A stretch of 64,000 nt of DNA from Dactylorhiza incarnata (GCA_033032865.1 JAWHQI010000201.1:3597501-3661500); one strand, 5' to 3'; positions 32,912-44,867 are shown, counted from the first letter of the stretch. The notes: generated by a model from the letters alone, not told the origin. Program-made: numbers and translations.

Positions 32912-34374
32912 TGAAAGAAAACGTTGTCTACCTAAATCACCTATAGGGGGTGAATAGGTGATCTCTACTGCGATTGCGGAATAAAAAATATTGCACACAC
33001 ACAACAAAAGAATCACAGCACAGAGACACAAGATTTATAGAGGTTCCCCAAGGGTGGGTACTCCTCTCTCCCGCTCCGCCTATCTAGCACTTCGGGCTAG
33101 CATCGGCAACTTCACCAAAACTCGGATTTATCAACAAATCCTACACTCGGAGACAATGGCTCCTACAAGCTCGGAGTAAACAACTCCTACAACTCAGAGT
33201 AAACAACTCCTACAAAAATAACTCGGAGTAAAAACTCCTACAGAAATTAAATAGAGTTTGAAATGAAACTTCTCTTGAATCTCAATAGAGATTGACTTCA
33301 GATCGGGAAAGATTGAATCTTCTTCTTCCTTTAGAGTGAGAGCTTGGATCTTCAAGGATTAGGAAGAATGAAGAATCGGCAAACCTGATCTGAGTAGGCC
33401 CTTTGATTAAATCGAAAAGATCTTCAATATTGAGAGCAGCAACTTGATCAACGGCCTTCTTATCTGAGAAATCTCTAGCAACACTGAAGAATGAGTCTTG
33501 AGCGGCGCACTGTAGATCTCAGAAACTTGTTCGCACGCAAGAAGGAAAACGGCTGAGTTCTTCTTTTCAATCGGGTTCACGAAAATTGTTTTTGCTCTAA
33601 AATAAAAGACTATATATATAGGGAGACCTCCAACGGCTCGGGCGACAAACAAGGAGGGATCGCCACGTGTACTGTGCATGGCGGCGAACCCTAATTTTTG
33701 AAAACAAAACTGAAATTTGAAATCCGTCTGTCTGTCATTCGTCGAGACTTCACGTGAACATTCGACGAATTGACTTAGCCATTAAAAATACTGATCAAAG
33801 CTTGAAAACTGTCTTCTGTTTTCATTCGTCGGGATTCGTCGGGAGTTCTCGAGAACATACGACGAATTGACTTAGCAGCACATTTTCCTTCACAAGCCTG
33901 CCTTTTTGACTTCTGTCTGCGTTCGTCGATATTCGTCGGGAGTTCACGAGAACATTCGACGAATAGACTTAGCCGCAGAAATTCCTTCTTTCAATTGGAA
34001 ATTTGGCTTCTGTCTGGATTCGTCGAGATTCATCGGAACTTCTCGTGACATCTCAATGAATTGACTCAGCAAAAATTTCTTTCCTCCTGAAAGCCTGCTC
34101 CACTCCTCAACCTTGAAAGCCTTCAGTTATGAGAATATGAAGTGCACCCCAAAAGAGAGATTACACATGGACCAACACTTTGTTCTACACAATGAGGGAT
34201 TACATTGTCTAGAACTGTGTTTAGTGACCCATTGCAACCTGACTTTGGTGTGCACTTAGCATTAATACCTGTCATAACACATCTGAATAGAAATCATCAA
34301 ATACATACTCAATTCAATTTAGTTCACTAGGGGACATCTTCAAATCCAGGTAATTGTGGATACAATACCCAACA
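32912..34374 (-). repeat. 3' LTR of element D
   Basis: On the plus strand it runs from TGAAAGAAAACG to ACCCAACA. It has a minus-strand TATA box (CTATATATATAG) near 33609-33621 and inverted-repeat TCGTCGA units at 33737-34060. A plus-strand open frame at 32991-33179 is chance. Confidence 0.95.
33737..34060. repeat. Four inverted-repeat TCGTCG / CGACGAA units in element D U3
   Basis: Each unit reads ATTCGTCGRGA, then TTCACG(A/T)GAACA, then TTCGACGAAT(T)GACTTAGC, so its two arms can pair. Units start near 33737, 33824, 33921 and 34018, about 87-97 bp apart. The right LTR has the same block at about 43674-43998. Confidence 0.85.
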
Positions 34375-34395
34375 ATCTCCCCCTATTTGAAGATG
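34375..34395 (-). promoter_or_regulatory. Polypurine tract of element D
   Basis: The minus strand reads TCTTCAAATAGGGGGAGAT immediately before the 3' LTR start TGTTGGGTATTG. Confidence 0.9.
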
Positions 34396-34556
34396 TCATA
34401 ACCCTATGCACTAAGTTGAAATGTTCAGAAAATATAGTGAATAAGAAGAGCATAAAACAAGCAGTAATATTTAAAGCAAAGCTCAATGTTTATCTAAACA
34501 CAGAAATGTATATATATATAAACAAAGAAAACAGCATGATTCCAGAACAGCTCAGC

Positions 34557-37055
34557 TCATGCTTGATCCTTGCCTTTCAGCTTTCCAAAAAATTTTTCCA
34601 CTGCTTCAGCTCTCTTTTTCTGTTCAGATTCCATTCTTTCAAAAAATGCCTTTGGCTTAGGCCAATATTTATCAGGAGCAGTTTCTTTAGATCCACCTGT
34701 CTTGAAATGAATTGTCCTTTCAGTTGTTCTCTTTTTGAATTTGTCCCATTCATCCTGGCTGTAATGATCACTGATACTTTCATGATGCTTACTAACAAGG
34801 TTGAAAGCTGTAAGAATGATATTCTTTGAAGTGGGACTCCAGCTTTCTTTGAAATTTCTTGGAGGAGGCCTATCATAGAAATCTCTGATCTTCTTATGAG
34901 GATTAGACCTTTTTGCAGAAGGTTTATCACCAAAAATCTTCCTTTTTAAAGACTTTTCAGAAGATTCAGGAACCTTGGAGCTTTCAAGCACTGGATCATC
35001 CAGGAACTCTTGGTAGGTAGAGGCTGGAATATCTGCTTCAGCAAAATCAGAATCCTCAACAGGAATTGGAGAAGAACTTGGAGCACTTGGACCTGGAGCA
35101 CCTGGCATTTTGTCCACAATAGTGAATCCAAGCATGCCTGCAACCTCCTTGAACAGCCAACTTGTTGATTCATGAGTATACCAATTGACATCTTTAACAT
35201 TTTGCAAAATGTTCTCCTGAAGCTCTTGCATTTTGGAAAATACATTTCCATCCAAATCATTCACTCTACCAGCACTTTCCTCTATCTTAGACACAATACT
35301 CTCCTCCCCCCTTTATGACATCTTCATGTAGGAGGGTATAGAGTTTGGACAGTTGCCTTTCAACTTGATCATCCAGAAAATTAAGCCCTTGATCATGAGA
35401 AACTCCTAGAGCAGTTTGAGCAGTATTCAGATGAAGAACATTTTCAGCAACCTGATGCAAGTTATTTAGAGCATGCCCAACTCCCTTATTGGTGTGGTCC
35501 AATGCCTTTCCTGCCTTTGTCATCCAGGCTTCTTGATCACTTTTGAATTTGCCCATTTCATGCCTCATGTCAGTCATTTCCTGCCTCAAAGCATTATCAA
35601 CAGTATCAATCTTCTGATAAACTTTCTTGATAGACTTATCAAAGTGCTCAGTCTGAGCTTGCAGCAAACCTGCAATAGACTGTAGCAGAGAGGATTGAGA
35701 GCTCTCTCCTATTTCAAAATCTTCAGGAGAGGCTCTATCAGCTACAAAATTGGTAGACTGTGCTTGCGCATCAAGCACAGTTACTCTTGGAGATTTTCTA
35801 ATAAGACTTTCTGGTGGGGGTAAAAACAGCACAGAAGGAAGAACCTCAGGAACTGCAGATTCCTTCATGAATAAATCTTCTTGTTCTTTCTCCCCCTCAG
35901 CCAAAGACATCCTCTTGGCAAACTCCAACTGATCACCAAAACTGCCCTTCTCCATTGAGTCAGATTTCTCAGAATGAACAAATTTAGGAGCTGGCAAGTC
36001 TTCATGATCTTCTGAATTTGAAATAACCATTGCAGGTGATCTCCTTGAATCTTTTAGCATGGAAGCTTCATCTATATCAGCAAAGTTCCCTTGACCCTCC
36101 AGGTCATGAACAACATTAGGGACAGCAGTATTAACTGGATCAACAGGAACTTGATCAGCTTCATTGGGAGGAATTTCTTTTGTAGCAGCACCACTTTCAA
36201 CATTGTCTCTTGGGGTTGGAACCTCCCCCTCAACATGTTCACCTCTGCCCTGATCAGGAGCTGGACTAGGTCCACTTCCCCTTGAGGGTTGACCTTCTTC
36301 AAGAGTTCTATCATTTTTCAGCAAAGATGCCTCTTCATCACCAGCAACATTCTTTACTCCACCCTTTGAAATAACTCTTCCCATTTTGAGAAAATAGAAG
36401 AGGTGATTTTCTTGGTGTGATGGAGTGGGGTACCTCTTCCAAGATTGAACAAATCTGGATTACATCCATGCAGAAGCAAACTGATAATCCTTCCAAAATT
36501 TGGAGTCTGAAAGCTTTCCTTGATCTTCTCAAAAATAACTTCACCAAAGTTGAAGTTCTTTCTACAGATGATGGCTGTATGAATCTTAAAAGCTTCCTTT
36601 GAGAAGTAGTCATGAGAGCCTACTTTACAAAGTAATACCTTTCCTATAATATCACAAAGCAGCTTGCCTCCATCATTCATAAACTTTCTCCTTATTTTTG
36701 AACCTTCATCAGTAATGCCACAGAACCGTTCGGCTCTTAGGATATCTTCAACAAACAGTTCTTCAGATTCTACTTCGGGCATCCTCAAAATTCTATTGAT
36801 GCCACTAGCCATCAGAATAATCTTGCATGACCTAATAGAGCTTTTGATCTTCTTACCTTGACTGGAGATCCTGGCATTTCTGAAGAATTCTAGAACATCC
36901 TGTTCGAGAATCCTGGCTGGCTCTTCCAATACAAAACTCAGCCCGGCCACATCAAGCATCAGAATGATGTTTCGAAATTCATCAGAAGCAGTTCGGAATG
37001 CGCCTCTCACCAGCTCTCCGCCTGAATGCAAACCTCCAAAAGCTTTGGGCGCCAT
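34557..37055 (-). pseudogene. ORF3 of element D (env-position protein, unknown function)
   Basis: About 830 codons downstream of pol, in three frames (36354-37055, 35287-36384, 34557-35294) joined by two frameshifts. The start MAPKAFGGLHSGG aligns with the start of the B protein. The N-terminal domain has LEFFRNA, NRILRMP, GKLLCDIIGKVLLCKVGSHD and ESFQTPNFGRIISL. A long acidic, Pro/Ser-rich middle follows. Next is a helical stretch with MTDMRHEMGKFKSDQEAW, and then a C-terminal block WSPTSKNIILTAF with KPKAFFERMESEQKK. No transmembrane helix is evident. Similarity to B is strongest in the N-terminal and C-terminal blocks. The function is unknown; an env-like or accessory role is only a positional inference. 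Confidence 0.78.
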
Positions 37056-37156
37056 TGAGTTTGACGAAATCGGGAAGACGAACAGTAATTGCTCGAGAGA
37101 GCCGAAGAGACGAATAGGGTTTTCTCGGAATGAACGCGTGGAATCACGTGTTTTCA

Positions 37157-37180
37157 ATATTTATATATATATAAATAAAA
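37157..37180 (-). promoter_or_regulatory. Putative internal promoter (TATA) of ORF3, element D
   Basis: The minus strand reads TTTATTTATATATATATAAA about 105-120 bp upstream of the ORF3 ATG at 37055, with a CACGTG G-box (about 37145-37150) just downstream. The spacing parallels that in element B (122 bp). Confidence 0.5.
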
Positions 37181-37329
37181 TTTGGGCGCGTACCTGATTT
37201 CACGGATGGCTCTTCGGATCCAATAAATTGTTTTTAATAATAAGATTTCACGGGAGACGTGTCCGAGAAGAGAGATATTTTGACATGTGAAATCCCATGT
37301 AATTTCGTGCAATTTCAACAGTCCTGTCT

Positions 37330-40300
37330 TCAAGATTCTTTGTTAAGCATTCCAAGTTCCATTTTGAAGAAATTGAACTTGGTCTCGTCCAGAGGCTTTG
37401 TAAAAATATCTGCAATTTGCTTGTTAGTATTAACATATAACAAATTTATATCCTTACTCTCAACATGTTCCCGGATGAAGTGGTAGCGAAGCTCGATGTG
37501 CTTTGTTCTGCTGTGAGAGACTGGATTATTTGCTATGGCAATAGCACTTGAGGAGTCACAGAACATGGGGATTTCTGTGAGCTTTAAGTTATAGTCCTCA
37601 AGCTGATTCTTTATCCACAAGAGTTGTGCGCAGCAACTGCCGGCAATGATATACTCCGATTTAGCAGTTGATATTGCGACACAATTTTGCTTCTTGCTAC
37701 TCCATGAAACAAGCCTTTTTCCCAAGAATTGGCAGGTTCCTGAAGTACTCTTTCTATCATCTTTGCTACCTGCAAAATCAGCATCTGAAAAACCAATTAG
37801 TTCAAAGTCATTGCTTCTTGGGTACCATAAGCCGAGATTTGGTGTACCCTTAAGATATCTCAAAATCCTCTTTGCAGCGGCATAATGAGATTCCTTACAG
37901 TTCACCTGATACCTGGCACAAACACATGTTGAAAACATTATATCAGGCCTACTAGCAGTAAGGTAGAGCAAGGACCCAATTATGCTTCTGTACTTGGTTT
38001 CATCAGAAGGTTTCCCTTTCTCATCCTTGTCCAGAGACATGCTTGAGCCCATTGGAGTCCTCATAGAGGTTGCACTCTTCATTCCAAATTTCTTGAGGAG
38101 CTCTTTTGTGAACTTCGTCTGAGAGATGAAAATTCCATCTTCAGATTGGTGCACCTGGAGTCCTAAGAAATATTTCAGCTCTCCCACACTGCTCATTTCA
38201 AACTTACCTTGCATCAAATTAGAGAACTTTTTGCAAAGTTTGTCATCTGTAGATCCAAAAATAATATCGTCGACATAGATTTGCACAAGCAAAATCTCGC
38301 CTTTCACTTCCCTAAGAAACAATGTCCTATCTATTGTTCCTCTTGTGAATTTGTTCTCAAGAAGGAACCTAGACAATGTCTCATACCAGGCTCGGGGTGC
38401 CTATTTGAGACCATACAAAGCCTTATGTTAATAATATACATGATCAAGAAAGTTAGGATCTGCAAAACCTGGAGGCTGAGCAACATATACTTCCTCTATA
38501 AGGTCTCCGTTCAGGAAGGCTGACTTCACATCCATCTGGAAAACCTTAAAGCCCTTATATGTAGCATAAGCCAGAAATAATCTGATGGCTTCAAGTCTTA
38601 CTACTGGTGCAAAGGTCTGATCAAAATCAATCCCTTCTTCTTGCCTGTATCCTTGTGCAACCAGTCTTGCTTTATTCTTTGTAATGATGCCATTTTCATC
38701 AAGCTTGTTCCGGTAGACCCATTTGGTTCCAATCACATTTTGTCCTTTGGGTCTTGGTACTAACTCCCAAACTTTACATCTCTTGAATTGGTTGAGCTCT
38801 TCTTGCATAGCAAGGATCCAGGATGGATCGGTGTTTGCTTCTTCAAACTTCTTCGGCTCAATCTGTGAAAGAAAACTTAAATGTAAAACTTCATTAGTTG
38901 TACCTCTTCTCGTTAGAACTCTGCTTGAAGGATCTCCAATAATCTGATCAGCTGGATGATCTCTTGAATATCTGACTCATAAGTTATTTGCATTTTCAGG
39001 AGCAACTTGAGGTTCAGCCACCTCTGGGACACCTTCTTCTTCATGAACTTCTTGTTCATCTTCAGAGTGATCTGAGATCTCTTCTGCCAACTTTGGTGCA
39101 TCATCTGTGGTATTTACTCTATCTTTCATAGTGAGTTCCTTTAGCTTTTCACCTGCATCTTCAATGAACACACTAGACGAGTTGCGATGCAGCAGGCTTG
39201 TCTCATCAAATACAACATGGACTGTTTCTTCTACCACCAGAGTTTTCTTATTAAAAATCCTATATGCCTTATTATGGCTACTATATCCTACGAAAATACC
39301 TTCAAAACATTTTTCACTAAACTTGGTTGTAGGATGTTTTCCATTGTTAAGTACATAGCATTTACTGCCAAAAATTCTAAAATATGGAATCCTTGGTTTT
39401 CTGCCCTTTAGAATCTCATATGGGGTCTTATGATGGTTCTTATTGATGAGTGCTCTGTTTTGCACATGGCAAGCTGTGTTGATAGCTTCTGCCCAGAAGT
39501 ATTCTGGAAGAGCAGAATCACTCAACATAGACCTGCCAGCTTCTATGAGGGTTCTATTCTTTCTCTCGGCTACTCCATTTTGCTGTGGAGTACGTGGAGA
39601 GGAAAACTCATGGGAGATACCTTGACTTTCACAAAACTCTGTCATGGCCCCAGACTGAAATTCTGTTCTATGGTCACTTCTGATTTTGACCACTGAACAG
39701 TCAAGTTCATTCTGAATAAGCTTGACAAATGTAGTGAATATGCCAAAGGTTTCTGACTTAAGTTTTAGAAATAACACCCATGCAAAATGGGAATAGTCAT
39801 CAACAATAACCAAGGTGTAAGCTTTCCCACCTAAGCTTCTAACTGACATTGGACCAAATAAATCCATATGCAGCAGATGAAGACATCTGGTAGAATTATT
39901 GCCAATTATGCTCTTAAAGCTAGCCTTTGTTTGCTTACTCATTTGGCAAGCATGGCAAGGGCTTTCTTTAATGCATTTAACTTTGGGGGCATCCCTTACC
40001 AAGTTGTGAGAAAATAACATAGATATAGTTTTGAAATTAATATGTGCTAGTCTCTTGTGCCATTGGTCACAAAGAGATGCACTATCTGTGGCAACAAAAC
40101 ACACTGGGGTAGAAGACTGTAAACATATAAAATCCAAACAGTATATACCACTACTCCTAGAGCCTGTTAAAATAGTTTCCGCAGACACGGACATCTTTAT
40201 CAGGCATCTATCTCTAAAGAACTCAATGGTATAGCCTTTGTCACACAGTTGACTTATGCTAATCAGATTGTATTTAAATCCTTTCACATGAGCTACACGT

Positions 40301-40503
40301 GTGAAAACGACTGAGTCGTTGGTTATTGAACCATAGCCTATAATAATACCTCGTTCAGATCCGCCAAACTTTACTTTAGGCCCGTTCTCAACTGGAACAT
40401 AATCCTGAAGTATTCTTCTTCTCCCGGTCATATGCCGAGAGCAACCACTGTCCAAATACCAGATAGGAATTTTGTTGGCCTTTGGACATTCCTGCAAACA
40501 TGA
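37330..40503 (-). pseudogene. pol: Copia pol of element D (PR-IN-RT-RH), nearly intact
   Basis: The frame follows the gag TGA without a shift. Segment 38977-40497 (506 aa) has protease DSG at about 16-18 and the GAG-pre-integrase finger H147/H152/C181/C184. Integrase D212 (HMDLFGP), D275 (IRSDHRTEF) and E311 (GVAERKNR) are present. RT lies in 38428-38808 ([20 protein letters not shown]) and in 37330-38376 (YVDDIIFGS). RNase H has FSDADFAGSKDDRKSTSG and DIFTKPLDE. Only three nonsense codons interrupt it: TGA near 38974, TAA near 38427 and TAG near 38402. It would supply protease, integrase, RT and RNase H, and is a plausible relative of the donor that mobilised element B. Confidence 0.95.
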
Positions 40504-40506
40504 TCA
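40491..40506 (-). promoter_or_regulatory. Gag/pol boundary: in-frame TGA then TTGCAGG
   Basis: Gag ends WVPKGY-TGA (40504-40506). TCATGT and TTGCAGG (40491-40497) follow and pol continues in the same frame (LQECPKANK). The AG lies 12 nt after the stop. Confidence 0.6.
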
Positions 40507-42842
40507 ATACCCCTTAGGAACCCAAATATTTTTGGGCCCTTGGTTCCTTGTTAGTGGAACACCACTTGGAACATTAACTTTGCAAGTGGCCGGTCTTGCA
40601 CTGTTAACTCGTGGAGTTATTGGCACAGTATGATTGAACCAACAATCAATGGAAAAATGACCAATTTTGCCACAACACCACCATTCAAATCTATTGTATC
40701 TCTTCTTTGTGTTCTGCTGAGCCTTTTGAACGGGTGGCTTTGCAGGAGGAGCAACCTTGGAGGTAGAAGCCTCGTTGGTGCAACATACACAATTCTTAGG
40801 CACAATAGGCTTGACCTGCGGTGCCTTCTTAGCATTTGATCCATGAACGAATGGTCCATGATGCTTCAATTGAACTTCCTCATAAGGAGCCTTGAGGGAG
40901 CTAGATCCAAAGCGTCTGGGTCTGGTCCACACTGAGTTCACCTTGGCAGGCTCAACATGGGTTGGTCTGCTGAAGTGACCATACATGCTCTCAAAATCAT
41001 AGGTGTTCGTAGGAAAAATCACCATCTTGAAAGTTGGAGCACACTGTGGACCCTTACCCTTTGCTTTAGCAGCTCTTCTTTTGGCTGACTTACTTAGGCT
41101 CTTTTCTGCAACATGGCCCAAACCACTACTACCAGAACCAGCAGTGAAAGTGTCTATGATAGGCAAAACTGTCTTGGGCTTAGAGAAGTTGATTGTGATC
41201 TTCTTTTCAGCCTCAAGTTGTTTCGTAAAATCATTGATAATTTCACTCTTCTGAATGCCTGCTGAAGTGGCCTCGGAGAGAGCAATCTTCAAGGATAAGA
41301 TTTCATCCCTGAGTAGGTTAGATTCTTCAATCTCCTTTCTCAGGTTTGATTCTTGATCCTTTAGGGATTGAATCTCCATTGATTGAGTTTTAACAAGCTT
41401 TCGACACTTATTAAAACCCTTCAACATTTTCTCATACTTAGCAGTCAACTCAGAATCCTCTTCCGAATAGTAGCTTTCATTAGTATCAGATGTCGTTTCT
41501 GAACATGAAAGAGGTGTAGAAGATAATACCTGACCAGTGAAAGGAACAACATCTTTGTCATCATCTGACATGGCCATTAGACTGTAGAAGCAGTCTTTTG
41601 TGAGACCTTTTCCTCTATATTGACCAAATTGGTCTTCTGTATCAGGTTGAACCATCAATCCAAAGAATGCCTCTTCATCTGAGTTAGACTCATTTGTGTC
41701 ACTATCACTCAGAGTCTTGGACTTCTTGGCAACAAAACTCTTCTCCTCTTTAATCTTTCCTTTGAAGGACTTCTTCTCTTCTTTTCTTGAAGATTCCTTC
41801 TTCTTGTGTGGGCAATCAGCTATCATGTGCCCTGGCTTTTTACAACAATAACAAACAGGTTCAGTATAATCGTGTTTGTTTGGTTTAGAACCATACCTGT
41901 CATTTCTGTCACGGTGTGATCTCCTGTGATCTCTTGAGGAAGATGAGCCTTTTCTCACTTGTCTCCTCTTGCTAAGCAACTTTTTGAATTGCTTGGAGAG
42001 GAGGGAAAATTCTCCTTCAGATAATTTTGATTCTTCAGAAGTGTTGTCAGCTTTATCCTCAAAAGATTCATCCCTCACAGGAGACAGAGCCCTGCTTCTC
42101 CGGGAGCTTTCAGCTTTAGAGCAATGGTATTCTCCTTGCTAGAGCTCCTACTGCTTTCCTCTTCTGACTTCCTGATATTCAACTTCAGCTCATGGGAAAG
42201 CAGCTTCCCATACAGAATTTGTGGCTCCGTAGTAGCCAACTTACCATATTCTCTGATATCTATCACCTTGGGGTCCCATTCCTTAGACAGAGATCTAAGG
42301 AATTTATCATTTAGTTCACCCGTGGCGAATTCCCTTCCATAGTTTCTCAAACCATTTACGATCTTGAAGAATTTTTCGTAAGTGTCAGAAATTGTGTCTT
42401 TGCCTTGTTGCTTGAAGGCTTCATATTCTTGGTTCAGCAAAGATTTCTTGTCATCTCGAACTTCTTCAGTACCTTCCATTAGAACCACAATAGAATCCCG
42501 CATCTCTTTTGCAGACTTGTAGTGAATCAGATTTTGTAGCATTGAATCATCAACTGCACCTGCTATGATGTGCTTTGCTTTCTTGTCCAGAGTGACAAGT
42601 GCAATTTCATCCTTTGTCATATCCATTAGTTTATTTGGCACCTTTTTGGTGGGATCAATGGTAGAAGCAACTGTAGGAATGATGGGACCTTCCTTAACTA
42701 TCTGGGCGATTCGGGGATCATTCGCTTCCATGTAGAAGATAACTCTTTCTTTCCACATTGGGAAGTTCTCCTTAGTGCAAACTGGGAGCTTGGAGGAAAA
42801 CCTTTCCATGCCTCTGTCCATAGATAGAGATCTTGACAACAT
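40504..42842 (-). pseudogene. gag: Copia gag of element D
   Basis: The N-terminal 255 codons (42075-42842) form the capsid: MERFSSKLPVCTKENFPMWK, LDKKAKHIIAGAVDD and FLRSLSKEWDPKV. After one frameshift near 42110-42120 the remaining 524 codons follow. They hold a Ser/Arg-rich basic stretch and a complete zinc knuckle CYCCKKPGHMIADC (C76, C79, H84, C89 of this segment). An acidic region, a long heptad-rich helix (about residues 205-300) and a second knuckle WWCCGKIGHFSIDC with its first Cys changed to Trp come next. This long two-knuckle form is typical of the SIRE lineage. The gag tail WVPKGY is shared with element B. Confidence 0.93.
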
Positions 42843-42887
42843 TGAAGGATCTTTAATCTAGGTGTTAACCTCTTAAAGATAACCTCA

Positions 42888-42899
42888 CTTTGATACCAA
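42888..42899 (-). promoter_or_regulatory. Primer-binding site of element D
   Basis: The minus strand reads TTGGTATCAAAG one base inside the 5' LTR, an initiator tRNA-Met-type site. Confidence 0.85.
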
Positions 42900-42900
42900 T

Positions 42901-44308
42901 TGGAAGAAAACATTGTCTACCTAAATCACCTAGAGGGGGGTGAATAGGTGATCTCTACTGCGATTGCGGAATAAAAAATATTGCATACACACAACAAAAG
43001 AATCACAGCACAGAGACACAAGATTTATAGAGGTTCCCCAAGGGTGGGTACTCCTCTCTCCCGCTCCGCCTATCTAGCACTGCGGGCTAGCGTCGACAAC
43101 TTCACCAAAACTCGGATTTATCAACAAATCCTACACTCTGAGACAATGGCTCCTACAAGCTCGGAGTAAACAACTCCTACAACTCAAAGTAAACAACTCC
43201 TAAAAAAATAACTCGGAGTAAAAACTCCTACAGAAATTAAATAGAGTTTGAATTGAAACTTCTCTTGAATCTCAATAGAGATTGACTTCAGATCAAGAAA
43301 GATTGAATCTTCTTTTTCCTTTAGAGTGAGAGCTTGGATCATCAAGGATTAGGAAGAATGAAGAATCGGCAAACCTGGTCAGAGTAGGCCCTTTGATTAA
43401 ATTGAAAAGATCTTCAATATTGAGAGCAGCAACTTGATCAAAGGCCTTCTTATCTGAGAAATCTCTAGCAACACTGAAGAACGAGTCTTGAGCGGCGCAC
43501 TGTAGATCTCAGAAACTTGTTCGCACGCAAGAAGGAAAACGACTGAGTTCTTCTTTTCAATCGGGTTCACGAAAATTGTTTTTGCCCTAAAATAAAAGAC
43601 TATATATATAGGGAGACCTCCAACGGCTCGGGCGACAAATAAGGAGGGATCGCCATGTGTACTGTGCATCATTCGTCGAGACTTCATGTGAACATTCGAC
43701 GAATTGACTTAGCCATTGAAAATACTGATCAAAGCTTGAAAACTATCTTCTGTTTTCATTCGTCGGGATTCGTCGGGAGTTCTTGAGAACATACGACGAA
43801 TTGACTTAGCCGCACATTTTCCTTCACAAGGCTGCCTTTTTTACTTCTGTCTGCGTTCGTCAATATTCATTGGGAGTTCACGAGAACATTCGACGAATAG
43901 ACTTAGCCGCAGAAATTCCTTCTTTCAACTGGAAATTTGGCTTCTGTCTGGATTTGTCGAGATTCATCGGAACTTCTCATGACATCTCGACGAGTTGACT
44001 CAGCAAAAATTTCTTTCCTCCTGAAAGCCTGCTCCACTCCTCAACCTTGAAAGCCTTCAGTTATGAGAATATGAAGTGCACCCCAAAAGAGAGATTACAC
44101 ATGGACCAACACTTTGTTCTACACAATGAGGGATTACATTGTCTAGAACTGTGTTTAGTGATCCATTGCAACTTGACTTTGGTGTGCACTTAGCATTAAT
44201 ACCTGTCATAACACATCTGAATAGAAATCATCAAATACATACTCAATTCAATTTAGTTCACTAGGGGACATCTTCAAATCCAGGTAATTGTGGATACAAT
44301 ACCCAACA
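42901..44308 (-). repeat. 5' LTR of element D, 1.41 kb
   Basis: It matches 32912-34374 closely, with TG/CA ends. It has a minus-strand TATA box near 43598-43610 and TCGTCGA inverted-repeat units at 43674-43998. It lacks 55-60 bp present in the other LTR. Confidence 0.95.
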
Positions 44309-44389
44309 TTTCCCTTTTAATTTTATAAACTAACTTAAGTCTTTTCTGTATTTTTCAGGATTTCTGGTCATTTTGAGCAGATTTGTCAA

Positions 44390-44845
44390 GTACACGCCCA
44401 AGGTCACGGGCGTGACCAAGGGCGTGACAGCCTAAGATATGTTCCAGACCTGCTGCCGCCACTTCGGGCCCATTCCATGAAGAATCGTCAAGTACACACC
44501 CCAGGTCACGGGCCTGACCAAGGGCGTGACCCAGTGTCACGGCCGCGACTCGCCACATCATCCAGAGCACGCCTGCCATGTCATTTAAAGTTACACGCCC
44601 CAGGTCACGGGCGTGACCAAGGGCGTGACTTCCAACCACGGGCGTGACTCGCCCCGCGCTTCTTCCCGCCAGAGTTTCCCGCCAGCAGCACTATTTCAAG
44701 ATTACACGCCCCAGGTCACGGGCGTGACCTAGGGCGTGATACGGTCGAAACGCTCGCAATTACTCCAGAAGGCGCCCTCTCCACTGCTGCTTCGATCACG
44801 CCCCTTACACGCCCTTGGTCACGGGCGTGACCAAGGGCGTGTAAC
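44390..44845. repeat. GGTCACGGGCGTGACC near-palindrome repeats in element E LTR
   Basis: Five blocks read ACACGCCC(C)AGGTCACGGGCGTGACC(A/T)AGGGCGTGA or close variants, near 44391, 44495, 44593, 44703 and 44808. Each is nearly self-complementary and lies within 470 bp upstream of the TATA box. The right LTR repeats it at 48888-49345. Minus-strand frames such as 44355-44639 are artefacts. Confidence 0.9.
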
Positions 44846-44858
44846 CTCATTTTTTTAG

Positions 44859-44867
44859 CTATATAAA
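44859..44867 (+). promoter_or_regulatory. TATA box of element E 5' LTR
   Basis: CTATATAAAGCC just after the palindrome block, conserved at about 49357-49366 in the 3' LTR. Confidence 0.75.

Larger units (their letters stand above)
32912..44308 (-). mobile_element. Copia element D, SIRE-like with ORF3, minus strand
   Basis: An 11.4-kb, structurally complete element. On the minus strand: 5' LTR 42901-44308, PBS, gag, pol, internal TATA box, ORF3, polypurine tract, 3' LTR 32912-34374. It interrupts the 5' LTR of element E and is the innermost, youngest layer of the nest. Pol has only three nonsense codons, and gag and ORF3 have one and two frameshifts. The LTRs differ mainly by a 55-60 bp gap (33679-33735 has no counterpart on the right). 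Confidence 0.95.

Noticed and set aside
34356..34829. Plus-strand open frame of 157 codons in element D
   Set aside because: It is antisense to the C-terminal part of ORF3 and overlaps the 3' LTR boundary and polypurine tract.
44355..44639. Minus frame with repeated HALGHARDLGRV peptides (and 48852-49136)
   Set aside because: It comes from the GGGCGTGAC palindrome repeats in the LTR of E; no independent coding evidence.
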